Shown piece by piece: positions 1 through 8,140 of a stretch of 13,756 nt of DNA (its first letter is position 1; each line of letters opens with the position of its first letter). Source of the stretch: an uncultured Campylobacter sp. GTDB lineage: Bacteria; Campylobacterota; Campylobacteria; Campylobacterales; Campylobacteraceae. The stretch covers positions 1 through 13,756 of the forward strand of contig NZ_CALIMW010000006.1 in assembly GCF_938045405.1 (NCBI RefSeq), given 5' to 3'. Made by a program: the position numbers and the translations under genes. Below the pieces are notes generated by a model. That model saw only the letters and a list, made by a program, of their open reading frames with translations, did not search any database and was not told the origin of the DNA.

Positions 1-449
1 GTGAAAAGGCGCTGCATTATTATCTGATCAGCGAAATTCAACAGGTTTATCGCTCCCAAGGCGTCGTAATTAGCGACAAGCATATCGAGATCATCGTATC
101 TCAGATGCTCCGCCAAGTCAGAATCGTCGATAGCGGCGATACTCAGCTTATCGTCGGCGATCTGATCAGCCGCCGCAGATTTAGAGAAGAAAACGAGCGC
201 ATTATGAAAATTGGTGGTGAACCTGCGATCGCGGAGTCCGTGCTGCTGGGCGTAACTCGTGCGGCCGTAGGAAGCGATAGCGTCATTTCGGCGGCATCCT
301 TCCAAGAGACTACGAAGGTTCTAACCGAGGCTAGTATCGCGGGTAAATTTGACCGATTGGAGGACTTAAAAGAAAACGTGATTTTAGGTCGCATAATCCC
401 GGTCGGAACCGGTCTGTATAAAGACAAGGAAGTTAAACTTAAAAAATAA
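1..449 (+). CDS. rpoC: DNA-directed RNA polymerase subunit beta' (C-terminal part)
   Basis: This is the last ~148 codons of the beta' subunit of RNA polymerase; the gene enters from the left edge in the frame whose first whole codon is at position 3. The end of the protein matches known RpoC closely: QGVVISDKHIEIIVSQMLRQ, then ISAASFQETTKVLTEA, then LKENVILGRIIPVGTG, the conserved C-terminal region that carries the binding site for the omega subunit and the end of the jaw/clamp. E. coli RpoC has near-identical blocks in the same order. It acts in the core transcription enzyme, and in this phylum normally follows rpoB. Whether rpoB and rpoC are fused, as in Helicobacter, cannot be seen here. 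The stop codon lies at the foot of a hairpin that probably ends the transcript. Confidence 0.97.
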   Translation, partial: EKALHYYLISEIQQVYRSQGVVISDKHIEIIVSQMLRQVRIVDSGDTQLIVGDLISRRRFREENERIMKIGGEPAIAESVLLGVTRAAVGSDSVISAASFQETTKVLTEASIAGKFDRLEDLKENVILGRIIPVGTGLYKDKEVKLKK

Positions 450-473
450 TTTAGGGCAAAAAGCCCTAAATTT
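448..473 (+). terminator. Hairpin at the rpoC stop codon, probable terminator
   Basis: TTTAGGGC (450-457), a loop of five A, and GCCCTAAA (463-470) form a perfect 8-bp stem, extendable to 10 bp into the TAA stop codon, followed by TTT. The T tract is short, so termination may be partial and allow some readthrough into the DoxX gene. Confidence 0.55.
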
Positions 474-495
474 ACCTAAATTTAAAGGATGAGAC

Positions 496-885
496 ATGAA
501 TATGATTAACATAAATTTCGGTCTGTTGTTTATCAGGTTGGGGCTTGGAGTTTGTCTTTTAATGCACGGAATTTTTAAGCTTACTCACGGTATAGACGGC
601 GTAAAATCGATGCTGGTAGCCAGAGGAATTCCGGATCTGGTGGCTTACGGCGCATACGTAGGCGAGGTGCTGGCGCCCGCGATGATAATCATAGGCGTAT
701 TTTGCCGCATAGGCGCTCTGCTTGTGATCGCAAACGTGCTCATGATAATTTATGTCCTGCACACTCCGTTGGGTGCGCTTACCGGCGTGGGCGGATTTGA
801 GCTGGAAATCGTATATCTGTATCTCTCTGCCGCGATCTGCCTAGTAATCTGCGGCGGCGGAGAGTTTGTACTGATTAGAGATTAA
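496..885 (+). CDS. DoxX-family inner-membrane protein
   Basis: A 129-residue, very hydrophobic protein with about four membrane helices (roughly residues 8-25, 50-70, 72-90 and 103-121). The N-terminal pattern LFIRLGLGVCLLMHGIFKL, the GEVLAPAMIIIG segment near residues 56-67 and the overall size fit the DoxX / YphA-type family. Members are small integral membrane proteins, some linked to thiosulfate:quinone oxidoreductase or to redox homeostasis, but most have no proven reaction. The ATG at 496 is preceded by AAAGGA at about 484-489 with good spacing; a second in-frame ATG two codons later is a less likely start. It sits alone between rpoC and the str operon with no functional link to either, so its role stays open. 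Family assignment is good; function is unknown. Confidence 0.85.
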   Translation: MNMININFGLLFIRLGLGVCLLMHGIFKLTHGIDGVKSMLVARGIPDLVAYGAYVGEVLAPAMIIIGVFCRIGALLVIANVLMIIYVLHTPLGALTGVGGFELEIVYLYLSAAICLVICGGGEFVLIRD

Positions 886-924
886 AATTTAGTTAAATTT
901 ACGTTTCTGTAAGTTTAAACAAAG

Positions 925-930
925 TATAAT
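925..930 (+). promoter_or_regulatory. -10 box of the rpsL-rpsG-fusA promoter
   Basis: TATAAT at 925-930 lies 38 bases upstream of the rpsL start codon, preceded by T-rich DNA (TTTCTGTAAGTTTAAAC) without a recognisable -35 box, as is usual for Campylobacter sigma-70 promoters. It probably drives the str operon separately from rpoC and the DoxX gene. Confidence 0.65.
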
Positions 931-968
931 CCAAATCTTTTTGAATAAATTTTTGTGAAAGGAAAGAT

Positions 969-1343
969 GTGCCAACTATAAATCAATTGGTCAGAAAAGA
1001 GCGCAAGAAGATTACCGAGAAATCGAAGTCTCCGGCGCTAAAGAATTGCCCTCAACGAAGAGGAGTTTGTACTAAGGTCTATACCACGACCCCTAAAAAG
1101 CCAAACTCAGCGCTTCGTAAAGTTGCCAAAGTAAGGCTTACTAGCGGATTTGAAGTCATCAGCTATATCGGCGGTGAAGGTCACAATCTACAAGAGCACT
1201 CCATCGTGCTAGTTCGCGGCGGTCGCGTAAAGGACCTACCGGGCGTTAAATACCACATCGTCCGCGGTGCGCTTGATACTGCAGGCGTTGCTAAACGAAC
1301 CGTCGCAAGATCAAAATACGGTGCTAAACGACCTAAAAAATAG
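969..1343 (+). CDS. rpsL: 30S ribosomal protein S12
   Basis: S12, 124 residues, sits at the decoding centre of the small subunit and helps check codon-anticodon pairing. The sequence contains the universal blocks CPQRRGVCTKVYTTTPKKPN, SYIGGEGHNLQEHS and GGRVKDLPGVKYH. The lysines in TPKKPNS and RVKDLPG, whose substitution gives streptomycin resistance in many bacteria, are both present, so the sequence predicts a wild-type, streptomycin-sensitive S12. The start is a GTG at 969, giving Met-Pro-Thr-Ile-Asn as in homologues; an ATG at 967 overlaps it but is in another frame. AAAGGAAAG at about 957-966 is the ribosome site. It is the first gene of the str operon, 69 bp before rpsG. Confidence 0.97.
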   Translation: MPTINQLVRKERKKITEKSKSPALKNCPQRRGVCTKVYTTTPKKPNSALRKVAKVRLTSGFEVISYIGGEGHNLQEHSIVLVRGGRVKDLPGVKYHIVRGALDTAGVAKRTVARSKYGAKRPKK

Positions 1344-1412
1344 TTTAGCCGAAACAGACCGGCACTAGATTTTGCCGAGTTTGAGTAAAATTTTAAAATT
1401 TGAAGGAATAAA

Positions 1413-1883
1413 ATGAGAAGAAGAAAAGCTCCCGTTAGGGAAGTTATGCCTGATCCGATTTATGACAGCAAAGTAATCACAAAATTTATTAATTCGCTTA
1501 TGTTCGACGGCAAAAAGAGCGTCGCTACCGAGATTATGTACGGCGCCTTAAATTTCATCGACAATAAAGGCGGCGAGAAGAAAGGTATCGAAATTTTTAA
1601 CGATGCCATCGATAATGTTAAGCCTTTGATGGAGGTAAAATCTCGTCGTGTAGGCGGCGCTACTTACCAGGTTCCGATCGAGGTCCGACCGGCTCGCCAG
1701 CAGGCTTTGGCTATTCGCTGGATCATCTCTTTTGCAAGAAAAAGAAGCGAGCGCACGATGATAGAGCGCCTGGCTTACGAGCTTATGGACGCCGCAAATT
1801 CTAAAGGCTCTTCGTTTAAGAAGAAAGAAGACACCTATAAGATGGCGGAAGCCAATAAAGCTTTTGCGCATTATCGTTGGTAG
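1413..1883 (+). CDS. rpsG: 30S ribosomal protein S7
   Basis: S7, 156 residues, is a primary 16S rRNA-binding protein that nucleates assembly of the 30S head and lines the E site. Diagnostic stretches are MRRRKAPVREVMPDPIYDSK at the N-terminus, SRRVGGATYQVPIEVRPARQ in the middle and the C-terminal EANKAFAHYRW. The length is normal for the family. The ATG is preceded by GAAGGAATAAA. The gene lies 69 bp after rpsL and 9 bp before fusA, so the three are surely cotranscribed. In E. coli S7 represses translation of the str operon by binding the rpsL-rpsG interval; the 69-base interval here could serve the same role, but I did not identify a matching RNA fold. Confidence 0.97.
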   Translation: MRRRKAPVREVMPDPIYDSKVITKFINSLMFDGKKSVATEIMYGALNFIDNKGGEKKGIEIFNDAIDNVKPLMEVKSRRVGGATYQVPIEVRPARQQALAIRWIISFARKRSERTMIERLAYELMDAANSKGSSFKKKEDTYKMAEANKAFAHYRW

Positions 1884-1892
1884 GAGGGCGTC

Positions 1893-3968
1893 ATGGCAAG
1901 AAAAACCCCTTTACATATGGTTAGAAATATCGGAATTGCCGCTCACATCGACGCCGGAAAGACGACTACGAGCGAAAGAATTCTATTTTTTACCGGCATG
2001 AGTCATAAGATTGGCGAGGTTCACGAGGGCGCCGCTACTATGGACTGGATGGAGCAAGAGCGCGAGCGCGGCATCACGATCACGTCTGCGGCAACTACCT
2101 GCTTTTGGAATAATCATCAGATAAATTTGATCGACACTCCGGGTCACGTTGATTTTACTATCGAAGTCGAGCGCTCGATGCGCGTTTTAGATGGTGCGGT
2201 AGCAGTATTTTGCTCTGTAGGAGGCGTTCAGCCTCAAAGCGAGACCGTTTGGCGTCAAGCGAATAAATACCATGTTCCACGCATCATTTTCGTAAATAAG
2301 ATGGACCGCGTCGGCGCAAATTTCTATAATGTCGAACAGCAGGTAAAAGATAGGCTCAAGGCTCATCCAGTTCCTATTCAAATTCCGATCGGCGCTGAGG
2401 ACGATTTTAAAGGCGTTATCGATTTAGTCACTATGAAAGCGCTCGTTTGGGACGATAGCAAGGGTCCTTCTGCTCCTGAGATCGTTGAAATTCCTGCCGA
2501 GTTACGAGAAAAAGCACAGGAATATCGCGACAAGATGATTGAGGCGGTAGCAGAGACTGATGAAGCTTTGATGGAGAAGTATTTTAACGGCGAAGAGCTA
2601 AGCGTAGAAGAGATTAAAAAGGGCATCAAGAAAGGCTGCTTAAGCCTAAGCTTCTTTCCTATGCTATGCGGTACCGCATTTAAAAATAAGGGCGTGCAGC
2701 CTTTGCTAGATGCGGTCGTAGATTATCTACCTGCGCCTGATGAAGTGCCTGCGATTAAGGGTCAGTATGAGGATGGCAGCGAGGTTCACGTAAGTTCTAC
2801 CGACGAGGGCGAGTTCGCGGGTCTTGGATTTAAGATTATGACCGATCCTTTCGTAGGTCAGCTTACCTTTGTACGCGTTTATCGCGGTGTTTTGGAAAGC
2901 GGCAGCTACGTCGTAAATACCGGCAAAGGCAAAAAAGAGCGCATCGGACGCTTGCTAAGGATGCACTCGAATAAACGCGAAGAGATCAAAGAGCTTTATG
3001 CGGGTGAAATCGGCGCCGTCGTGGGTCTAAAAGACACTCTTACTGGCGATACGCTAGCTAGTGAAAAAGATAAAGTAATTTTAGAACGTATGGAATTTCC
3101 TGATCCCGTTATCAGCGTAGCTGTAGAGCCTAAAACCAAAGCCGATCAAGAAAAAATGGGTATCGCGCTTCAAAAATTGGCGCAAGAAGATCCAAGCTTC
3201 AGGGTTGCGACCGACGAGGAGAGCGGACAGACGATCATTTCGGGAATGGGCGAATTGCACCTTGAGATCATCGTAGATAGAATGCTTAGAGAATTTAAAG
3301 TAGAGGCCGAGGTCGGACAGCCGCAGGTCGCATATCGCGAGACTATCCGCAAAACGGTCGAGCAGGAGTACAAATACGCCAAGCAGTCGGGCGGTCGCGG
3401 TCAATACGGTCACGTATTTTTGCGCCTAGAGCCTTTGGAGCCTGGCGCCGGATATGAGTTCGTAAACGATATTAAAGGCGGCGCGATTCCGAAAGAATAC
3501 ATCCCTGCAGTCGATAAGGGCTGCCAAGAGGCGATGCAAAACGGCGTTTTAGCGGGCTATCCGGTCGAGGACGTGCGCGTAACGGTCTATGACGGAAGCT
3601 ACCACGAAGTCGATAGCTCCGAAATGGCATTCAAACTCGCCGCTTCTATGGGCTTTAAAGAGGGTGCTAGAAAAGCAGGTGCCGTGATCTTGGAGCCTAT
3701 GATGAAGGTCGAGGTAGAAACCCCTGAGGAGTATATGGGCGACGTCATCGGCGATCTAAATAAGCGCCGCGGACAGGTCAATAACATGAGCGAGCGCGGC
3801 GGAAACAAGATCATCGACGCATTTTGCCCGCTTTCGGAGATGTTCGGCTACTCGACCGATCTGCGCTCTCAGACGCAGGGTCGTGCGACCTATTCGATGG
3901 AATTTGATCACTACGACGAGGTTCCTAAAAACGTCGGCGAAGAGATCATCAAAAAGCGCAACGGCTAG
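1893..3968 (+). CDS. fusA: Translation elongation factor G
   Basis: EF-G, 691 residues, is the GTPase that moves tRNAs and mRNA through the ribosome after peptide bond formation, and with RRF splits spent ribosomes. GTPase motifs are visible: P-loop AHIDAGKT (residues 17-24), RGITITSAATT near 59-69, DTPGHVDF (81-88) and NKMD (135-138). Domain III-V landmarks follow, including GMGELHLEI, GRGQYGHVF and the C-terminal RSQTQGRATYSMEFDHY. The length is close to the usual 690-705 and no lesion is seen. The ATG follows rpsG by 9 bp with a strong GGAGGG site at about 1884-1889, implying coupled translation. This is the target of fusidic acid. Confidence 0.98.
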   Translation: MARKTPLHMVRNIGIAAHIDAGKTTTSERILFFTGMSHKIGEVHEGAATMDWMEQERERGITITSAATTCFWNNHQINLIDTPGHVDFTIEVERSMRVLDGAVAVFCSVGGVQPQSETVWRQANKYHVPRIIFVNKMDRVGANFYNVEQQVKDRLKAHPVPIQIPIGAEDDFKGVIDLVTMKALVWDDSKGPSAPEIVEIPAELREKAQEYRDKMIEAVAETDEALMEKYFNGEELSVEEIKKGIKKGCLSLSFFPMLCGTAFKNKGVQPLLDAVVDYLPAPDEVPAIKGQYEDGSEVHVSSTDEGEFAGLGFKIMTDPFVGQLTFVRVYRGVLESGSYVVNTGKGKKERIGRLLRMHSNKREEIKELYAGEIGAVVGLKDTLTGDTLASEKDKVILERMEFPDPVISVAVEPKTKADQEKMGIALQKLAQEDPSFRVATDEESGQTIISGMGELHLEIIVDRMLREFKVEAEVGQPQVAYRETIRKTVEQEYKYAKQSGGRGQYGHVFLRLEPLEPGAGYEFVNDIKGGAIPKEYIPAVDKGCQEAMQNGVLAGYPVEDVRVTVYDGSYHEVDSSEMAFKLAASMGFKEGARKAGAVILEPMMKVEVETPEEYMGDVIGDLNKRRGQVNNMSERGGNKIIDAFCPLSEMFGYSTDLRSQTQGRATYSMEFDHYDEVPKNVGEEIIKKRNG

Positions 3969-3976
3969 GCTTAACG

Positions 3977-4016
3977 GGCGCTAGGGTGCGGCGATAGCTT
4001 TATCGCCAACCCCGGC
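3977..4016 (+). terminator. Layered hairpin after fusA, possible terminator
   Basis: GGCGATA (3990-3996), loop GCTT and TATCGCC (4001-4007) form a perfect 7-bp stem. GGGT/ACCC and GCGC/GCGC pairs outside it extend the fold with small bulges. It starts about 10 bases past the fusA stop and is followed by a weak T-rich stretch (TTCTTAAATTTTAA). It is the best candidate for the end of the str operon. Confidence 0.45.
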
Positions 4017-4550
4017 GCTTCTTAAATTTTAAAACAGCACTTAAAATTTAACCCGCTTTACGAGCCGAAATTTAAACTTGAACTTTAGCCCCAAATAAAT
4101 CAATCCATAAATTTTGATTTCTGTAGATTGCAAATTTAGATCAAAAAATTTCAATTAAATTTAAAAATTCAAAACATAACTTCAATGCTCCCATGATGCC
4201 GCGCCTATCATTTTACTAGAGATTTATTCATTCGCAGATAAAGCGCGTGCGGCGCTATCGCGCTTTGATTTATATTCACGGACAAAGTCGCCGCAAGCGG
4301 GATCGCGCAAATAGGGCGAAATTTTACCTTCGGCGTAGCCTTAAGGCGGAGCGCAACTATCATAGACCTATATCGGATCGCAATCACCAGTGCTTTATGC
4401 TAAGTCGCGGTATTTTCGGGGACTTTAATTGCACCGCCGCTTTACGCCGTAAAATTTTATCTTCGAGCAATCTACGCGCCGTTCATATAGGCCTAGCTAA
4501 CACCCGAGCTCGCCTGTTCTCGGATTTAGCAGGCGTTTGCTTTCGCGGGC
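4017..4550. other. Intergenic region between fusA and tpx
   Basis: About 530 bases without a convincing gene. The left half is AT-rich with many AAATTT words; the right half is GC-richer. One long open frame (4247-4555, +) lacks a ribosome site, has an Arg-rich, unfamiliar translation and runs into the tpx -10 box, so it is not called. Two overlapping inverted repeats lie just upstream of the tpx promoter: CCGAG 4504-4508 with CTCGG 4519-4523, and CGCCTG 4511-4516 with CAGGCG 4530-4535. They could be a weak terminator or a regulator site. Confidence 0.5.
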
Positions 4551-4556
4551 TATAAT
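4551..4556 (+). promoter_or_regulatory. -10 box of the tpx promoter
   Basis: TATAAT at 4551-4556, 36 bases before the tpx start codon, gives a leader of about 30 bases. No -35 box is evident at the expected distance. Small inverted repeats directly upstream could take a regulator, though no known Fur or PerR box was recognised. Confidence 0.65.
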
Positions 4557-4592
4557 GCGCCCGTTTTAAATATTTCAAAACAAAGGAAAATT

Positions 4593-5123
4593 ATGCAACA
4601 AACCAAATTGCAAGGCGTAAGCGTCGGTCTTTCGGGTAGCGAGCTTAAGCTTGGAGATAAGGCGCCCGAGCTCAGCCTAGTCGCGCCCGATCTTAGCGAG
4701 GTCAAAGTAGGCGGCGGCACGGGCAAGGCGCAGGTCATCATCGCCGTGCCGTCGCTGGATACGGACGTGTGCGCGACCGAGACGCGCAAATTTAACGAGC
4801 GCGCCGCGAGTATAAAAAATACCGAGGTTTTCGTGATCTCGATGGATCTGCCGTTTGCCGCGGGCAGATTTTGCTCGACCGAGGGGATCAAAAATTTACG
4901 CGCCCTAAGCGATTTTCGCGATAAGGAGTTTGCGCGCGCATACGGCGTGCTGATCGCGGACGGCGCGCTTGCAGGGCTAACGTGCCGCGCGGTTTTCGTC
5001 GTGGACACCGCGGGCAAGATCGCCTACAAGCAGATCACGGACGACATCGTAGATGAGCCCGATTACGACGCGGCGCTGAATGCGGCGGCGTTTGCGAGCG
5101 GAAGCGCTGCGACGCAGGGCTGA
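4593..5123 (+). CDS. tpx: Thiol peroxidase (atypical 2-Cys peroxiredoxin)
   Basis: Tpx reduces hydrogen peroxide and organic (lipid) hydroperoxides with electrons from thioredoxin. The 176-residue protein has the family marks: N-terminal GDKAPELSLVAPDL, the peroxidatic cysteine in PSLDTDVCATETRKF (Cys60) and the resolving cysteine in DLPFAAGRFCSTEGI (Cys94), matching E. coli Cys61 and Cys95. A third cysteine, Cys131 in GLTCRAVFVVD, is outside the catalytic pair. The length is about ten residues longer than E. coli Tpx, the excess being a small Ala/Gly/Ser-rich C-terminal tail (AAAFASGSAATQG). The ATG follows AAAGGAAAA. It is monocistronic, with its own -10 box. No signal peptide is present, so it acts in the cytoplasm. 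Confidence 0.96.
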   Translation: MQQTKLQGVSVGLSGSELKLGDKAPELSLVAPDLSEVKVGGGTGKAQVIIAVPSLDTDVCATETRKFNERAASIKNTEVFVISMDLPFAAGRFCSTEGIKNLRALSDFRDKEFARAYGVLIADGALAGLTCRAVFVVDTAGKIAYKQITDDIVDEPDYDAALNAAAFASGSAATQG

Positions 5124-5749
5124 TGCAATTTCTAGGTCTGCGGCGCAGACGTTCGCTCGCTTAAATTTAGCGGGCTTAAAATACGCGGACGGGCGCCTTG
5201 CTCGCCCGCAACTTTAAATTCTAAAATTCCACGGCGCTCTGAAATTTGGCAGGCCGCGTCTGAAATTTCAGCGGATCTGCGCCCGTGATCCACCTTGCGC
5301 AGTTTACAAGAAAAATTTTAAAATTTTAATCCCCAATTGATTCATAAATTCTCACATTCGGTATGCTTTTCGATCCGTCGGCACATATTTTGGATTTAGA
5401 AAAAACAGCGCGCGATCGGGTTTTAAATTCCGATCTTATGCTTGCAGTTGTGGGTACGACGATGCAAAAATAGTTTCTAAATTTGAGTACAAAGAAGGAG
5501 TGTAAGCGGCGGTGCCGCAAAGCTAAACAAGGCGCGGATAAAATTTGCGGGCGGAGCGTGTATGTAAATATGTAATCGAGCAAATTTTAGACGCAACGAC
5601 GTATAGCAAAGAGAAAAAACGCGGGAATTAAGGCGAAGTATTTTTCGCTTAAACGAGGCGAAATTTGATTTTTAGGTGTAGGCCAGGCAGATAGCCTGCC
5701 GAGCCTGAAAATTAAATTTCAACGAAGTATAAGCAGAAAAAGACAAGCG
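5124..5749. other. Gene-free region after tpx with small hairpins
   Basis: About 620 bases with no supportable gene. Just after tpx, CGGGCG (5190-5195) and CGCCCG (5203-5208) form a 6-bp stem with a 7-base loop, followed by CAACTTT, a weak terminator candidate. CAGGC and GCCTG with a 5-base loop make another small hairpin near 5680-5700. An open frame on the minus strand (5326-5583) and a 36-codon one on the plus strand (5363-5473) both lack a ribosome site and recognisable similarity; either could be debris. Confidence 0.45.
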
Positions 5750-6490
5750 CTAAGTATTCAAGTCCGGATAATCCCACGCATTATATTCATCCGTCAGATT
5801 ATCATTTTCGTCCCCCTTGCAGCACAGCCACTCTAGCCCGCCGCGCCTCTCCATCACGACCTCTTCATCAAGCCCCGCGCAGTCTGAGCCGTGCACGCGG
5901 GCATTGACGCACGCCCAGTGGTAGCGGTAGATGAGATCGAGCGCCTGCAAAATTTCATCCGTGCCCCGCAGCTTCACGCGCGCTGAAAAATCGCCGCCAA
6001 AGGTGTCCATCACAAAGGCGCAGTCGCAGATCTCGCTCGGAAATCTTAGCTCCTCTACGAGCCCCATCGCCCACATCAGCGCCCACAGCGACTCGTATTT
6101 CCAGCCCATATTTACGGCCTCGTCGCGGCTTGCCTCGCCCTGCGTGACGCGGCGCTCCATACGCGTGAGCTTGTCCATGCAGCCGTAGCGGTTCGTAAGA
6201 AAGCCCTGCGCACCCTGCTTATCCTCATCCGCGAGCTTGCCCTCGTCTCTGATCGAGCAGGCGCACATTATCGCCGCGTACGAGCAGATCGCGCGAGCGA
6301 TAACCTCGTCCTTTTCGCGCGGGGAAACCTCGCTCGTCTCGTATCGCAGCGGCAGATGGTCAATGTACGGCACGCCCTGCGATTTTAAAATTTCGATGCT
6401 TATATCCTTGCGCTCCTGCGCGGTCTTGCCGATCTTTGCGGCGTTTGCGCTATTTTTGTCACCTTTTTTGAAAAAATCTGAAAACGCCAT
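5750..6490 (-). CDS. DUF4272 domain protein
   Basis: A 246-residue soluble protein. From about residue 27 it matches the DUF4272 pattern: ERKDISIEILKSQGVPYIDH near 26-45, then WKYESLWALMWAMGLVEEL (130-148), FPSEICD (150-156) and, near 175-200, RGTDEILQALDLIYRYHWAC followed by VNAR. The family is widespread in bacteria, often in gene neighbourhoods of accessory type, and has no established activity; no catalytic residues are known to me. The first 25 residues (Lys-rich, FFKKGDKNSANAAK) look like a flexible lead. The start ATG (6488-6490) has AAGGAG about 8 bases upstream. It stands alone between tpx and the gpx remnant on the opposite strand, so context gives no function. The C-terminal tail beyond residue 225 is acidic. 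Confidence 0.85.
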   Translation of the reverse strand: MAFSDFFKKGDKNSANAAKIGKTAQERKDISIEILKSQGVPYIDHLPLRYETSEVSPREKDEVIARAICSYAAIMCACSIRDEGKLADEDKQGAQGFLTNRYGCMDKLTRMERRVTQGEASRDEAVNMGWKYESLWALMWAMGLVEELRFPSEICDCAFVMDTFGGDFSARVKLRGTDEILQALDLIYRYHWACVNARVHGSDCAGLDEEVVMERRGGLEWLCCKGDENDNLTDEYNAWDYPDLNT

Positions 6491-6861
6491 GAGCTCTCCT
6501 TAAAATTTTAAACGTATTTTAAAACAATCGCGCAAAATTTCAGCTTACGGCGGCGGGACGGATTTTTTAAATTTAAGTTCAAACTGAGCTTTGCAAATCG
6601 GACGGAAATTCCGTACCTCATCTTGTTAATTTATACGGCGCCGTTCAGGCTCGTCAGTGCCCGTAATAAGGCAATGAAAAAGGATCGTTCGCGCCGCAAG
6701 AGGGCGGCCGAATTATGGTAAAATTCGGCAAATTTAATGCAGGAGCGGCGAATGGGACGGCAGATAAATTTTTAAAATCGCAAAAGAACACACTAAGAAA
6801 ACATTCGCTCGCTAAAATCCATCCAAAATTTTAAGGCGAAAAGTGCCACAAAGGAGAAAAA
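6491..6861. other. Intergenic region before the gpx remnant
   Basis: About 370 bases without a gene. It holds the divergent leader regions of the DUF4272 gene and the gpx pseudogene, and a short perfect palindrome ACGGAA-A-TTCCGT at 6602-6614 that could be a regulator site. A GGAG-preceded ATG near 6750 opens only seven codons and is ignored. Confidence 0.4.
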
Positions 6862-7408
6862 ATACAAATCTACGACATAACGTAACTGCAGGCAGAGGCG
6901 AGCAAAAGTCTATGGACGAGTACCGCGGCAAGGTGTTGCTAATCGCAAATACGGCCAGTAAATGCGGCTTTACGGACCAATACGAGGAGCTTGAGGCGTA
7001 AATCAGGAGTTTAAAGACAAGGGGCTTTGCGTGTTGGGCTTTCCTAGTGATAATTTCGCTCATCAAGAACCCGATGACGACGAGACGATAGAGCAAAATT
7101 GCAAGCTAAATTTTGGCGTAACGTTTGAGCTATTTAAAAAAGGCAACGTGCGCGGCGAGAGTGCGATAGAGCTGTTTAAATTTCTAACTTCAAAACAGGG
7201 ATTTAAAGGCTTTAATGCCGCCCATCCGTTAAGCGCAAAACTTGAAGAATCGCCAAAAAGCAACTTCCCCGAAATTTTAGAAGGCGACGGCGTGAAATGG
7301 AATTTTACGAAATTCGTAGTGGATAGAAACGGCGAGGTAGTAGCGAGATTTGAGCCGACGGCTAGCTTTGAACAGATAAAAGCGTGCGTGAAAAAGATAC
7401 TAGGCTAA
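6862..7408 (+). pseudogene. Glutathione peroxidase-family pseudogene
   Basis: The remains of a Gpx/BtuE-type thiol peroxidase, which would reduce hydroperoxides. The protein can be followed across three frames. A start-like region has AAGGAG followed by ATA CAA ATC TAC GAC (6862 on), reading IYDIT where homologues have Met-x-IYD. The second frame reads MDEYRGKVLLIANTASKCGF (6912-6971), with the catalytic Cys in ASKCGFT. The third, 7001-7408, reads NQEFKDKGLCVLGFP, then NFAHQEP, then KWNFTKFVVDRNGEVVARF. Lesions are ATG to ATA at the start, a missing base near 6882, and a missing base near 6999 that creates a TAA. One inserted base at each site would restore a protein of about 180 residues. 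The usual Gln of the FPCNQF motif is Asn here. Three separate lesions make a sequencing artefact unlikely. Confidence 0.85.
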
Positions 7409-7478
7409 ACGGCTGCTTGCGGACGCTTGAGTAAAGCGCGGCGAGCCTGAAATATAAAATCAAATTTAAGGAGAGAAA

Positions 7479-8060
7479 ATGCAACTACTCGAAGCTATGA
7501 AAAAGCGTCGAAGCGTGCGCGAATTTAACGCCGAAGTCCCGTCAAAAGAGGAGATCCAGGCGATTTTGGTGGCAGCGTATCTGGCGCCCGCTCTTTTTAC
7601 CACGAAGGACGCTCACATAAGCGTTATTACGGACAAAGATCTTTTGCGCGAGCTTGATGCGGCGGCCGTTAAGAAATTCGGCAAAATGCTTGAAAATATG
7701 GGGATGAAAACCAAAACTACGCTTTACGGCGCGCCCGTTCTTATCTTGCTTTCGGGTAAACTCGCGACGGAACTGCCGAAGGAATGCGAAGGCGCCAAGC
7801 TTGAAAACCTACACCGCGGGATTTACTGGGCGATGGGTTCTGTGATGCAAAATATGCAGCTTCGCGCAACCTCGCTTGAGCTTGCCTCGTGCCCGATAAA
7901 TACAGTCGTCGTTACGCTTTTTGACGAGCCTATTCTCGCAGCTCGTGCGGGCATCCCCGAGGGATACTCGCCGCTTTGCTCGCTTGCGATCGGTAAAAGC
8001 GACGCTAAATGCGAGGAGCGTAAGCCTAGCTGCGATCATTATAAGGTTAGCTATATTTAA
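7479..8060 (+). CDS. Nitroreductase-family flavoprotein
   Basis: A 193-residue FMN-dependent oxidoreductase of the nitroreductase superfamily, expected to transfer electrons from NAD(P)H to nitroaromatics, quinones or similar acceptors. Evidence: the N-terminal FMN phosphate motif KKRRSVREF (residues 8-16), an Ala/Pro-rich helix AAYLAPALF (32-40), the GAPVLILLSG core strand (84-93) and the C-terminal GIPEGYSPLCSLAIGK (158-173), which matches the conserved GxPxGY...lGxP region. In place of the usual end it has a short Cys-containing tail (Cys178, Cys185, then DHYKVSYI). It resembles small homologues seen in anaerobes. The ATG has AAGGAGAGAAA immediately upstream. It lies 70 bp after the gpx remnant. 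The natural substrate cannot be predicted; such enzymes often decide sensitivity to metronidazole-type prodrugs. Confidence 0.9.
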   Translation: MQLLEAMKKRRSVREFNAEVPSKEEIQAILVAAYLAPALFTTKDAHISVITDKDLLRELDAAAVKKFGKMLENMGMKTKTTLYGAPVLILLSGKLATELPKECEGAKLENLHRGIYWAMGSVMQNMQLRATSLELASCPINTVVVTLFDEPILAARAGIPEGYSPLCSLAIGKSDAKCEERKPSCDHYKVSYI

Positions 8061-8140
8061 TTTGCTTGTGCCCTGCCGTTTAAATTTGCGCCTGCAACGA
8101 AGCCTAATGTGGCGTCTGAGTGGATACGTTCATAGTGGCT

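Noticed and set aside
967..969. ATG at 967 as the rpsL start
   Set aside because: It is out of frame. The overlapping GTG at 969 gives the conserved S12 N-terminus.
4247..4555. 102-codon open frame on the + strand upstream of tpx
   Set aside because: It has no ribosome site, an Arg-rich unfamiliar translation, and it overlaps the tpx -10 box.
5326..5583. 85-codon open frame on the minus strand after tpx
   Set aside because: It has no convincing ribosome site and no recognisable motif. A competing 36-codon + frame at 5363-5473 looks equally plausible, so neither is supported.
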